This document shows, piece after piece, positions 27,845-40,508 of a DNA stretch of 64,000 bases. The position numbers and the translations under genes were made by a program. Source of the DNA: Spirodela intermedia (lineage: Eukaryota; Streptophyta; Magnoliopsida; Alismatales; Araceae); assembly GCA_902729315.2 (NCBI GenBank), contig LR746271.1:2130001-2194000 (forward strand). Direction: 5' to 3'. Within the stretch, counting starts at the first letter, position 1. Every line of letters starts with the position of its first letter. Under the pieces are notes generated by a model. That model saw only the letters and a list, made by a program, of their open reading frames with translations. It searched no databases and was not told the DNA's origin.

Positions 27845-29166
27845 TCACTGGGACTTCTCTTTTGGTTTCTCCCTTTCCGGCTCCAACTTCACATGTTTGG
27901 TTTCATGGAGGAACTCGGCCAGCTTCTTCCTCGGAGAGGGCTCTGACTGGGTGTCTGACAGCCCATCAAAGCCAAGGGACCCCTCCAGCTTCGGCTTCAT
28001 CGCCGAGCCCAATTGGTGGTTTGGAGTGCTGCCCTGGGATGGAGTGAAGTCTACAAGAGAGAAAGAGAACTTAGAGAGAGAGGGGGGAAGAGAGAGAGAG
28101 GAATCAGAGTATAGTGAATGAGGTTACCTCCATTGATGCTGAAGAAATCGTCTTCGCAGTCGGAGTCCAGCCAGGCCCGGGAATCGAAGAAGATCTCACC
28201 ATTGCCCTCTGCAATTTAAAGTCAACATCCCAATTTCTTCATCAAAAGAAAAGAGAGGGAAGTCCCCTAGCATCGAAATACCCTCTTTGGGGAAATCTTT
28301 CAGTGGGGGGGGGGCTCCGTTGACCAGGAAAAAGACAAGAAATCAGGCCATGGTTCAGAAATAAGTCCAGAATTATTTCAAATGATCTAATTCAATGGAT
28401 AAGATCAGTTTCCATCAAATTTTCGATAATTTCTTGAGCTGGGTCTGTAAAAAAAGTGGATTTTTTTCCCAAATTGTCTCCAAGAGATGAGACTTTTAAG
28501 GAAATATTCCCCAAACAAGAAACAAAAGCATCAATGAAGCAGACTCAATGAAGAAGAGAGAGAGAGGATTCAGCTAATTTCCCCAGGAACTGGTGAATTA
28601 ATACAGTAGAAAAAGATTCAGAGGTCAATAGACACGGAGAGCATTCATTTCCTGGTGATTTGGGTGATTCAATGATCTGAAGCAGTGGAAGATCAGAGAC
28701 GGATGAGGCTCTGGAAGAAGCTGATCGAGTAGATGGTGGGGAGTTACGAAGTCAAAGCCCTTGAATTAACGAGCAATAAACCAGATACAGAAGAATCCTG
28801 CGGCAGATCGAGCGAGAGCCCAACTCGCCCCCATAGACGGAGATTCCCCCATCCGAATCAACGGAGACGACCCAGATGAACAGAAAAAGTCAATCGCCAT
28901 AAGAAGATGAACCAGATGACAGGAACTCGAAGCGGCACATGATTTCGTGTCTCGTATGGCGGCTGGCGATGCAGAGAAGTAGAGGAATCGGCGTCAATCA
29001 GTAGGTTTTTCTCTTCCTTCGGGATGATTCAGTAGCAGGGGAGAAGAAAGAGAAACAGGGGGGGATAAAGGAACCCACCGGCGGCATGGCCTGGCCCATT
29101 CGAGAGCTTCCCCATGGGAAGAGGCAAGGGGGCAGTCGCCTTACGGGAGGAGAGGCAGGAGCCCAT
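27845..29166 (-). CDS. At3g27210-like uncharacterised protein (MGSC N terminus), short form
   Basis: Three minus-strand exons, 29079-29166, 28128-28208 and 27845-28050, sum to 375 bp and give 124 residues. The N terminus MGSCLSS fits N-myristoylation with a nearby Cys for palmitoylation, so membrane association is likely. The conserved core is EIFFDSRAWLDSDCEDDF followed by NGDFTPSQGSTPNHQ, a signature of a small plant family including Arabidopsis At3g27210 (as I recall it); its molecular function is unknown. The family is usually longer, with a Cys-rich basic C terminus that I do not see. Here the frame ends soon after, at a TGA that sits inside a GTGAGG donor-like sequence, so a further exon may exist. 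The 5' UTR is rich in GA. The gene is divergent from the epimerase gene across 3.5 kb. Confidence 0.8.
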
Positions 29167-30628
29167 GGCCGATGCTCCGCCTGTCAGAAGCCTTCGCCGC
29201 AAGCAAGAGAAAGCTCTGGCCGCTCTCTCTCCCTCGTTCTCCCTCTAACCTTTCCTTTCCATCGGCCTCCCTCTCCCCTTCTCTCTACTCACCTGCAGAG
29301 GGAGAAACTCGTATAAAAGGAGAAAGATGAGAGAGAAAGAGAAAACTGCTCTTGGGTTCAGAGATACAGAGGGTGCCTATCTACGTGTTATCACAGGAGA
29401 AACGGGTTCTAAGGAGACGTGTGAACGCAGAGGGTCACATAGAGAGAGAGAGAGAGAAAGAGTTAGAGAACGGGTCTTATACAATGGAGACCATGAAAGG
29501 AAGAGGACGATAAGAAGGTGAATTTCTCACTCATCTGAGCTCTGGGTACATATGATTCCCCCTCAATCTGCTGAAAGTTCTCATCTTTCCTGGCCCTTTC
29601 AGCATGACAAGCGCTGCTCCGGTGATCCCCACATAAGCTTTTACTCGATTTATTAACGAAAACGACATGGGTATAGGGTTGACCCTCTGTGGGGACGAAT
29701 CCTCTGAGTTCCTGCTGCTGCCCGCGTGGCAGACCCTCTACCTCTTCAACGATCTGAACCGGGTCTCACCAGGGCTGACTGAAAGACTCGATCTTGGAGA
29801 TGAAAAATAAAACGGATTTTTTGGGTAATTGCTCTTGCTTAGCTGTGATCTAATCAGCCGATGGTCCTCATCTATTGTTGGAGATGCCTTTCCAAAATAG
29901 TGGGGCCCATTTCTTTCTTGCCACGTGGCTGACAATGATCGCCCCACATGGCACTCCTTGTCTTGCTAGCGCCAGGTGGAGCCGAATTAATGAATATGCT
30001 TTGGGTGTGCCCTATACCACCTTTAAAATGTGCATTTATGCATTTAGTTTAAGACACCTCCATTGACCCATATCCAAACCAAATATAAAATAACACTTTT
30101 TTTTAATTTTCCCCCATGTAAACAATGTAATTCATTTTTATTTTTTTCATTAATTAAACTGAATATATATATATCAATATTAGTTTCGATTTTTTACCAA
30201 AATATATTAATGAGTTGACTAAACCATATCAAACTCCAGCCTTATTCTTTTTTAGTGTTGACTTTTAGAGTATTTGTTGAATTCATCGAATATTCTTGGG
30301 ATAAATAATGTGGATTATGACCCAGATTGGAAATACCATGGGGATTCCAAAGTTCCAACTAGTTGATCCTAAACACATTCATGATTCAGACTTGTGAATC
30401 TCTAAAGCATTCAACTTGCTCTTAATTAGTGATAATCAACTTTTATTTAATAGTTTACTATAGATGGTCATTAGTATATTTTATATACCAAGAGAATCTC
30501 TAACGTTTATTACCTCAAAATTTCATAATTTTGCTTGCTTTCTCTCTCTCTCTCTCATTCATGGAAGGAAACCCCTCATAAATATTCTCCTATGGAAAAT
30601 TATATTTGATAAGGTGGTCTATAGATTA

Positions 30629-30684
<56 letters not shown>

Positions 30685-32678
30685 CAACATAGCTGGGTGT
30701 TAAGCAGTTATGATAAGGTTTGATGGAGGAATATTCAAGGAAATATATTGGGGATAAATAACATGTGCATTTCATAACGAAAATATTGTATTTATGGGTG
30801 ATAATCTACAAGTTATTTCAATAATACCCTAAATTAATATCAACTTACATATTTTTAAAAATAAATTTATTAATTTAGCAAGGCATAGTAACACTATGTA
30901 AGATTGGAATTGAATATTTTTTGCTCAAATTGTTGACATTATAAGTAATTTAAAAATATATAGCCACAAATATAAAGTAATATTAGGTATCTTAGTTAAA
31001 ATCGTACCCAAATATTGACTTTGGAAGAAATTAGGATGGCATAAATAATATGCCTTGGGGCTTGATTAAGTCATTAAACTTATTTGTCACAAATAATAAT
31101 TTTTTCATTGTGAAAAATGAATTATTTTTTTATGGGAAGCTATACTATAACTTTTTTTACTTTTTTACCTTTTTTAATATTTTCCGAAATCTTTCATATT
31201 TATTTCTAAGATATAATAAAAATTCTTAAAATCGTAATGCATGCATGGTACTCCCATTTATCCGGGGTCTAAAAAATATTATTCATACTGACCGGCGGGT
31301 CACGGCAGATCTTCTTTTAATATCCTTCTTCTGCTGTCTCCTCTATCCCTTTCTCTCTCTAGCACCTCTGGCATGCCAGCTCGAAGAATATCTCAACTTG
31401 GCCAAGTGGGGTCGTTTTTCTTTCATCCACGTGTCAATCGGAGGGCCATCCCAACCCTCGGGAAAGAGGAGGAAATCTACGGACTGGGCTCTATATATTT
31501 TTTTCGGGCTTTTCTTCTGGTCCGGCACTGCGAATAAAGGCCTTAAAGGAAATTTCACTTTTCGGGCTTCTTTAGGCCCGCTTTCCCCTGACTCTTAAAA
31601 GCCCGCTGTCCTCCATCTTATCTAATGTATAATTTGACCCGTGCCTGGCCCTTTAGACCCCCATTCTTCACATAAAAAATTCAAAGAAAACTTACTTTTT
31701 ACGCTGGGCCCGGCCTGTTGGACCCCCTATATTCGGGCCTCGCTAGTAGGCCCGCTGTCCCTCTCCCACCGGGCCAAGTTGGGCCCGAACTCTTAAAAAA
31801 TAGGAAGAGTGGCGGACCAGAAAGTTTCACACGTGTGCACGTGCTACACATCCTCTTCGGTGGTAACGAACTGCTATTTAATCAGCCCCATGAAGAGAGA
31901 ACGACCACTGAAAGCAGTGGGAGGGCGCCCCGATTTAGATAAGACGATAAAGTATAATATATTTTTAATTAAAAAGTAGTCTTATTAATTTCCTGAAAAT
32001 TGACCGTAGAAAATTAGTAGAATACCAAGGGTCTTATTCATAATTTTTCATAAATTATTAGGCAAACATTGGTCATCGCTCATATAAAGTTCTAGGTTAA
32101 TCATGCAAATAAGTTTATATAAACCCATAAAATATGGCATGATTTTTTTAACCCAATTCGGAAGCAACTTAGTTTGATCCAAAATATGGGCTTTAAACCC
32201 CAGATCATTTTAATAATGGGCCCGTAATTATCAGGCCCAGAATATATATTTATATTTATAATTTTATGGACGATTTTTTAAAATATTAAATAATAAATTT
32301 AAAATTATTAAGAAAAATGAGGTGAAAAATGAGCCCGTAATCAAAATTATTTAAAATTATCTTGCTGAAATATTGCGTATAATTAAATAATATTTTATAA
32401 CTAGGCGGCGATTCCCGGCACGGCGGCGGCTGTTTGGTGAGGCGCGGCCGGTGACCGCGTATGATGACTCGCGGACACATTTTAATTAAGACGCATCGTT
32501 CGTTAAGGTCCTGGTGCTGCCATGTGAGTATTAGTCTTTGTGAGAGGATCAGAGGGGGAACGGCGGAGCATTTGAACAGAAGTTTTCCCTCCTTCCGGCC
32601 TTCCCCTTCTGTTCATGTTCTTCATTTCCGTCCCCGCTGTAGAAGAGAGGAGAGGGAGAGAGAGAGAGAGAGAGAGAG
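29167..32678. other. 3.5-kb intergenic region between two divergent genes
   Basis: GA/CT-rich sequence up to about 29500 (5' flank of the minus-strand gene), then AT-rich DNA. A pure (GA)n tract lies at 30630-30682. Between 31540 and 31800 there are several copies of a ggcccgct(g/t)t / tcgggcct phrase and ctcttaaaa(a/g), probably an old short duplication. From 32400 the sequence becomes GC-richer and leads to the epimerase gene. No exon, tRNA or element with clear ends is seen. Confidence 0.6.
32647..32678 (+). promoter_or_regulatory. (GA)n tract in the 5' leader, abutting the epimerase start codon
   Basis: GAGGAGAGGGAGAG and further GA repeats run directly into the ATG at 32679. GA repeats in plant leaders and promoters are known binding sites for GAGA-binding BPC proteins; a role here is inference. 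Confidence 0.6.
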
Positions 32679-35600
32679 ATGGCGGGCGTGAAGGCGAAGA
32701 TCGCACCGTCCATGTTGTCCTCGGACTTTGCGAACCTGGCGTCGGAGGCGGAGCGGATGCTCAGCAGCGGGGCAGACTGGCTCCACATGGACATCATGGT
32801 GTGTTTATGCTGGAATTCTCTCCTCTTTGGGCGAGCTCCTTGAGCTTTTCTGGTTGTCTGTGACTGCATTCTGGTTGAAATTTTATGTTCACTATTCCGC
32901 CGAGAAAGTTTCTGTTGGTTTAGGGGGATGTTTGCCGGGGAGAAATAATGGTGGCCGTCTTTACCTGTTCTTGTTCAATTTAGCTGCTCGTGCCGGGTAG
33001 AATGGGTGGTACAATCGACAAGTCGCTGGATTCTTTCGATGGAGATAGAATACTTACCATGAAGTTTAATGCTCTGTTTTTCTCCGCATCAACCTTTAGA
33101 TACGATACGGTCATTCAACTTTCCGTGATTATTCAAAGGGTCCGGCCTACTTAATTCGATAATTTCTAGAACCTTTAGTGTTTACTTTCAAATCAGGAGT
33201 TTTGGCTGTAATCTGTCACCGATGTGCCCGGCTCGGAATCATCTGTATCAAATATTTTGAAAAAATCTAGTTTGAAAGGATCCCTTGCCCCTATTGTGCT
33301 ATCTTCTCGTACATCTCAAGTATTTCAGTTCCCAGAATGTTTTCAGAATGTTTCTTTTTTTTGCAAATCCTTGTCTTGTAAACAACCATATTTAGAAAAA
33401 AAAATCTCGAGTAAGAGGTTCAAAAAATGTGTATTGGTACGAATTTTATGAGCATGACTAAAATAATTTGTCCCTTCGAAAATCTTGAAGGAAGTGGGTA
33501 GACACTTGAGTTATATTTTTTAATTAACACAAAGTAGTGTAATATTTATTTAAATCATAGCGGAAGGCAACAGTTAAAAGAAAGAGCGGAGTCGTACGAA
33601 AACTTGATCATTGCCCAACTACTTCTCTGTCTTTTCTCTCTTTTCTGCCCCTACGATAAAAAACCACCTGTTTTTAGCTTACAACACATTTTAGAATGCT
33701 TATAATAATTTTTTCCCTTTTGCAGGATGGGTAAGTGATGGTGCTGGCCTGGCAACTTGTAATCCCATACCCTTTTCTATAAAAAAATTTATGCATTGTG
33801 TCTCATGGAGATGTATTCATTTACAAATATGCTTGTGTTGTCTTTCTAGTGTGCATAGTTGATGGTGAGTACCATACATATTTATCAGAACATGGAAATC
33901 GTAAGTTACTGCCTCTGGAACGTAAATGAAGTGCTACCCTTATGTTATGTTGTTTTTGAGAACACTATCGTAAAACTAATCAATTTCGAGTTGATATCAC
34001 ACCCTACAGAGATTGTTTTATAATTTAGGATAAATAATTTTGATGCACGTTTCTGGAAGTTGCCAATTATTTGAAGAAATTTTAAAAAATTATCATCTAC
34101 TATGAAATGTATTAATCCTGTAGCTTCGACCTAATGCAGCCATCCATAACCTGTTCTTAGTGGAGTAATTGGATTTCGATTCATTCATTGCCTAGTATTT
34201 CTCCTAGATAAACATTTCAGCTGATCCCCAGGGATTCCTGACACTGTACCCATACATTCACTGTGCATTTAGTAGTAATCGTTGAACGATGTCAATACAT
34301 TGTGACTTATCCAGGATTTTAGATTTCACATTTGGTATTACCGAGATCAGATTTATGTGTTAAGACTTGCAAAGTTGTATGATGATGAAGTCATTATGTT
34401 TAGCTGTTAAAATTTGTATAACAATGTCACAAAAGTTTTATTTGGACAATCAGTGATCTGTTTGACATTTGTGGTGTCTACAACCTCACAACCTCCTGAT
34501 AAAATTGCGGAAAACTTAAATGCATTGACGGTGACGATGATGAAGAAAAACATGTAACGTTTACCTGCTGTCAAACATCTTTAGTTTGTTTTTTCTTCTT
34601 ATCTGAAGGAAACCTTTATATGTTTGGCCTTTCACTTCATATTTCTCTACTCGAATAAATTTTATTTTTCCTCTTATCTTAAGGTAACCTTTGTATGCTT
34701 GACCTTTTCGTTAAGCATTTAGGTATTCTCTTCCTTCCAAAATGTCAATACTTAAAACTCAGAATTTATAATGACAGTCTAGGATCTCCCATTTTATGTC
34801 ATATTTCTCTACTCGAATAAATGGAATTTTTGGGCTCGATGATATGGTTGATGTTCTGATGGATCATTTTTTTCCCCTTTATTTGCAGCCATTTTGTACC
34901 CAATTTAACGATTGGTGCTCCTGTGATTGAGAGTTTGAGGAAACATACGAAGTAATTTTCCATTCTGTGCCAATATATACAGGTTATATAAAATGCGACT
35001 GTTGGAATCTGACAGCGGTGTTTTTTTTCCTTCCCTGTCAGAGGATATCTAGATTGCCATCTTATGGTTACAAATCCTATAGACTATATTGATCCATTAT
35101 CCAAAGCAGGTGCATCAGGATTTACATTTCACGTTGAGGTGGCCAAAGGTATATCTTAGTTTTTGTCTCCGTCATTTAACTGATTTTATTGCTTACCTTT
35201 CTTATATAAGACTGGATGCTGTTCCAGATAATTGGCAAGAACTTATTCAAAAGATTAAGTCTAAAGGAATGCATCCTGGTGTGGCATTGAAGCCTAATAC
35301 TCCAGTGGAAGAGGTTTATCCTTTGGTATGATTTTCCCTAGTCTACAATATCTGATAATATATCCCTTTTGACAAATTTCTGAATGAATGGCGTGCCCAA
35401 ACTTAGTACATTACGGTAGGCATTGACAATAAGCGATCTGATTTAATTTTATTTCTAATTTTTTCCGGGGAGCTGTTTTGGGTGGGGGGGAGGAGGAGAG
35501 GTTTTTGGTTCCTCCCGAATGACTTTATATGTTAATGATTCCCAAAAGTTTTGCCAGATCAGGTGACTTAAAAGGCTCAATTTCCCTGGAATCACTTATT

Positions 35601-38600
35601 TTTTTTAATCACCCAGAAATTGGCTGATCTATCTCTGATTGGCTAGTTTCCCTGACCGATTCAATATGGCTAGGCTGAACTAAATGGTTGGCTGAATAGG
35701 TCTTTTGAAGACTCACATTGGGCGATTTGACCAATCTGGATTGGATCAATTCCAATCGCCATATTATTACACAATTGTGAGTTTGATTGCATTGTGTTAA
35801 CTGGTGGTTTTAAGGCCATGAAAATGGATGACCTCGTGCAACATTATGACTCTTGTCAAGTTTTGAAATAGTGGTTAAATGTGTCAATCTCTTTTTATAT
35901 CTAAATGGCTTCTATAAATTTTCTAGTTCTACACTGCATAGTCTTCAGCAATGATTTCAAGGTCAGCGAATGTCTTAAGAAACTTGTGATTTGGAGTATG
36001 ATGTAAGGATTTTGAAAGATATATCAAATGTTGTCAATTGTAGGTATAACATTAATGTTCCTTCCTAATAGAACGTAACTCCTTGTGCAGCTCTAATCCT
36101 GTCAATTCCCTCTTCAAAGACATCTATCTATAATATATTTTTACAGACGGATCTATCCGATAATATATCAAGAAAGGTCAGGATTTTGTTGCCTGATGTG
36201 GACAACGTTTCGAGAAAGAAAACTGATACTAGGTGATAGAAGTTATGTCCCACTTAATGCAACCAAATTACCGGTATTCTATCTCAATGGAACTATTTAT
36301 CTTTTACTTGCCTGGATAACCTAACTTTATCCCATTTTTTCAGAGAATGGCAATTAGATTAAGGGAAATTGGGTACAACAAAAATCTGCGTAGTGTCAAA
36401 TGGAAATCCTTGCAGAAAGATAAGATGAGAAAATAAGCAGAAAGATGTTAAATTTAGGTTTCACAGTGTACAGTGTCTTAAAACGTGATAGTGGGTAGTC
36501 AGAATTGGTGACTATCAAAAATGTCGCACAAGTGCCACGTCAGCTGTGGGCTCATATTTTGGCTGCCAAGTGAGCATGCTGCCATGTGGTAGGCAGCTCA
36601 ACCAACTTTCCACGGATGGCTCCTTCCACTCGTGTTTTTGTTATGAGATCACATTGTTTTTTTTTTTAATTCCATCAGTACTAATCCACTTGTTGCAGCC
36701 TTTTATTCTTCTTTTTCAACTTTTTTCTTAGTTGAGTGCTTGATATGTGTTTTAAGGGCTTCCTGCCCCTAGACAAGGGGTAGTGCTGATAGCTGAAGGC
36801 AGTGGTTGGTAGCTCCACGCCTAAGCCGCCATGCTCTTTCCTTCTTTATTTTCTCAGTATAAAGAAACGAAGGGGCAAGGAGTTAAGCTCCAAAGAAGAA
36901 AGATGAGTACCGTAGGGAAGAAAGATATTTGGCATCTTTTGTTATAGCAGTCTTGCACACTGTCACCTGGGAAATGAATACATTCTTGGTCTGTCATGTT
37001 TGACTGGAGCTCTCTTGTATACTTGTCCAAATTTCAACCCAGAAGATTTTCTCTTTCTTCCTCTTTCCAATGCTCTTTATATCAATTTACTCCAACTGGT
37101 GGCGAATAGGAAACTTCATGACTGTACGCTGAACCCATTGGCAGAGACTTGTAGCTGACAATCTTGGAACAAACAGCCCATCGACTATGTTCTTCTTGAT
37201 GATAGGAATCAAACAGACAAATGACCCTCAGTTTTGATGCTTCGGGGCCCTGATTTCAACAATGTGGAAAGGCCTTCACGACCCTCTTGGAGAAAGTTAA
37301 GAGTATAAATTTTCATTCGAAAGACCTCCTCTAGGAGAAAGAACTTCATAACCCTCTCGGCATCAGGTTTAGCCTGCTATTTATGGGAGGAGCACGCTAT
37401 CTGATGGGCTGGAATTTCGGCCTCATATGCTCCTAGAAAGAGTAGAGAAAACGTTGGGATACCCTAGAATCTTAGATAGACCCTCTAAATGCTCCAAGAA
37501 ATAGCCTAGATAGTCAAGTATGCGAAAATCAGCAGAAAAAAATTCAAAAACTATATTATTCACCAAGTCCAGTCATGTGCTCATTTCAATTGTGGGCCTT
37601 GACTGATGCATGATCGACTCCAATGTCCTCGTCAGTTTTATGACGATCTTAAATTATTACTATCTTTTGATCTGTAATCCGTAAGATGATCATGTTTTAA
37701 TAAATATCACCCATATTCCAGGACCATACAAGCCTGTTACATGAAATGCACCAAAGCCAAAGCAAGCCACTCCTGAAAGAAATAAATGAATTCCAAAGAT
37801 TTTGGGCAAATCCATCGCATTGAAAAACCCCATACGTTTATCTCTGACGACACCTGAGAATAGAATATTTATATAACGTAGAGCTTTGGTCTGTCAAATT
37901 CTTATTCGTCAGGTTCTTGCAGAGAGGTTTTGGAAGGCTCTTTCTTGACACAAGTTAATAGCAATTTTTAAATTCTAGCTGCTATTTTTTTTATATAGTT
38001 CCCTACAAAAAAAGGAAATTATAAATTGATTTCGATTTCATCCTTCACAGGTTGAACATGAAGATCCCGTGGAACTGGTGCTTGTCATGACCGTGGAACC
38101 TGGCTTTGGTGGCCAAAAGTTTATGCCAGAAATGATGGAGAAGGCATGATTCCAACTTCTCTCATTCATTTCCAGAGCACCCCTCATTGTTCTATGTTGT
38201 AGAACATTTCAATTGCTTAATTAAATATTTTTCTAATAAATGACGATTGTGCATATCTGAACAGGTACGCTCATTGAGAAATAAATACCCTACTCTCGAT
38301 ATAGAGGTAATTTTTTTTCTTCCCCTCTGCATTTTTCTTCTGAACCTGTATTCCAATCTTCAATCCAAATGCCATTATCCCTATTAACTAGCCTCTTCAG
38401 ATCAAACAAGAGAAACACAAAGTAGAAATATTTTAACCTGAATAAATATTATATCACGCATTAAATTGCAGAATTGGATCGTTTTAAATCAAGAGACAAG
38501 ATCCCCAACACTTTTCTTTGATGAGTTTGCGATTACCTTGAAATGAAGATCCCAATGTTGGGCATCAGTTTTAGGCAAAATATATGAACCAAATAATTAT

Positions 38601-39567
38601 CTCCTCTGCATAACGTGCACATGATGCTTGTTTCTCCTCAGTATCTTAATTTCCGTCAGACATATATGATTAGTTTTAATTTGCTTCAAGGTTCTCCATT
38701 TTCCAGTGATGATACTATTTTATCCTTTCCTCATATGTTCCTTCCTTTCCCAACTTAGACCCTGAAGCCTGAAAACTTCTTCTGAATGCCCACCGTCGAA
38801 AGGCCTGGCCTGGTCTATCAATGACTCCACTTCCATTGATATGTACAGTGCTCATCCCTTTCAAATATCTGAACCTTCTCAGCTTCTGTTGTTCTTCGAA
38901 TTGACTGCCCTTCCTCCACTCCAGCCCACCATTTGAGAACCTTACTAAAACCCTCAGGCTCTTCGCCAATGGAACTCCTCATTGAGACAATGAGCAATGC
39001 CCTCTTGGCTCGTTGTATGAGGGAGAAATAGTTACAGAATATCAATCACAGAAAGCTCTGTAGAAACATTCACAATCTTCACCTTCAAGCTGTTCTCCAG
39101 TGGAACTCCTCATGGAGACATTGAGCAATGCCCTCTTGGTGGCAGAGTATCAATCACAAAGGCTCCCCATTTTCTTCTTATGGAAAGCATGGAAAGCTCT
39201 GTAGAAACCCTCACAATCTTCACCCTCAGGCTGCTCTCCAGTGGAACTCCTCATGGAGACATTGAGCAATGCCTTCTTGGTTGCAGAATATCAATCAAAA
39301 AGGCTCCCCATTTTCTTCTTATGAAAAACAAGAAAAGCTCTGTAAAACCCCTCACAATCTTCACCCTCTCTTCTCATCTCCATGCCTAATTTTTGTAAAA
39401 TGATGAAGGTCGACGGCGGATTGGGCCCTGCAACCATCGACGTGGCCGCATCAGCCGGAGCAAACTGCATAGTGGCCGGGAGCTCAGTGTTCGGTGCAGC
39501 AGTGCCGGCCCAGGTCATATCCACTCTGCGGAATAGCGTGGAAGCTGCCCAGCTGCCCAGCAGCTGA
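32679..39567 (+). CDS. RPE: Ribulose-phosphate 3-epimerase, cytosolic form
   Basis: Eight exons: 32679-32798, 33726-33730 (a 5-nt microexon), 34889-34951, 35042-35148, 35228-35325, 38051-38143, 38265-38306 and 39409-39567; 687 bp, 228 residues. The enzyme interconverts ribulose 5-phosphate and xylulose 5-phosphate in the pentose phosphate pathway. It is a TIM barrel; metal and catalytic residues are in place: H36 and D38 in WLHMDIMDGHF, H69 in LDCHLM, and D178 in [20 protein letters not shown] and [12 protein letters not shown] are the phosphate-binding ends. No transit peptide is present and the length matches the plant cytosolic isoform. The microexon GATGG supplies D41 and part of G42. Intron 6 has a GC donor (AAG|GCATGA at 38144). 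Intron 5 is 2.7 kb. Intron 7 holds three tandem units ending close to the last acceptor, which itself has a poor pyrimidine tract. Confidence 0.96.
38951..39363 (+). repeat. Three tandem units of about 131-141 bp in epimerase intron 7
   Basis: Units at about 38951-39081, 39082-39222 and 39223-39363 share CTCCAGTGGAACTCCTCATG, GAGACATTGAGCAATGCC(T/C)TCTTGG, atatcaatca and AAAGCTCTGTA.AAAC, and end with CACAATCTTCACC. The last unit stops about 45 bp before the 3' splice site of the final exon. Confidence 0.9.
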
Positions 39568-40508
39568 GGATACCCGGCCATGGCTCTGATACAATCTGAA
39601 TCCCCTTAATTACTCAGTCTTTGCATTAATTTCTCAAGAGCTGGAGGAAGAAACGGAGAGATTGTTCCCTTTTTCGTGCATGTCATTAAATATATGGAGA
39701 TCATAAAAAATAAAAAATAAAAAAGAAGCCAGGAGCCAAGGGATTGGAGCTCTTATCCGTTGACTCTGTTCATTCCTCAACCCAAGTTTTCACACACTTA
39801 GCTTGTGGAGGATTGAATCTCATGTAAGAAGAGGGTACATGGATTTTTGTATAAATGTCCTCCAGTCTGTGTAAACTATGATTAGAGTCAACCGGAGCAT
39901 GGTGAGATATCCTGATGTTTTTGCCATTAAAGGTCATTAGGCCACCCAATTCAGGTAGCTGCTGGTGGCAGAGCTGAACCAGCCCACCGATCAGCTGATA
40001 CTATAAGTTGTTGATATACATGTAGACACCTAATATATATTGGCTTTATATATTCACTCACAGTAGTAGTTGTCTACCAGAAACAACTTACCATGAACAT
40101 CACTAATCTTGGCAAATTCTGCTGTAGAGTGAGCTCCAACATGATGACAATTTTAGGACTGTTTCAGCGTTGACTTCCTGAGGAAAACCCCAACACAGTC
40201 AAAATAACTAAAAATGGAAAAAACAGGAGTATAAGTATAGGTTACATTGATTCAACTTATCCGAAGATCTTCCCACCACTAGTGAGAGACGCTGGAACCC
40301 CTTCACCGGATGCATCAGTGTCAAAGCTCATACTCTCCCCAGCTTCGCTATTTACATAAATAGAAAGGCCAGCTGACACTAGGCCACAAGGGTTGACTGT
40401 ATGTGGGCACCCCCATTGGTTCATACTTTAGTTTACTTTCTGACAAAGGGGACAAGCTGTAATTAGCTTTCACCAGTGGGTTCTTCTCTCCAAAGGATGG
40501 AGGGCCAT
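39568..40508. other. Convergent intergenic region between the epimerase and CENP-O genes
   Basis: This is the 3' flank of both genes. An A-rich stretch at 39705-39725 could hold epimerase polyadenylation signals. No exon is recognised. Confidence 0.6.

Noticed and set aside
30630-30682. Arg-Glu repeat peptide
   Set aside because: Translation of a pure (GA)n microsatellite in intergenic DNA.
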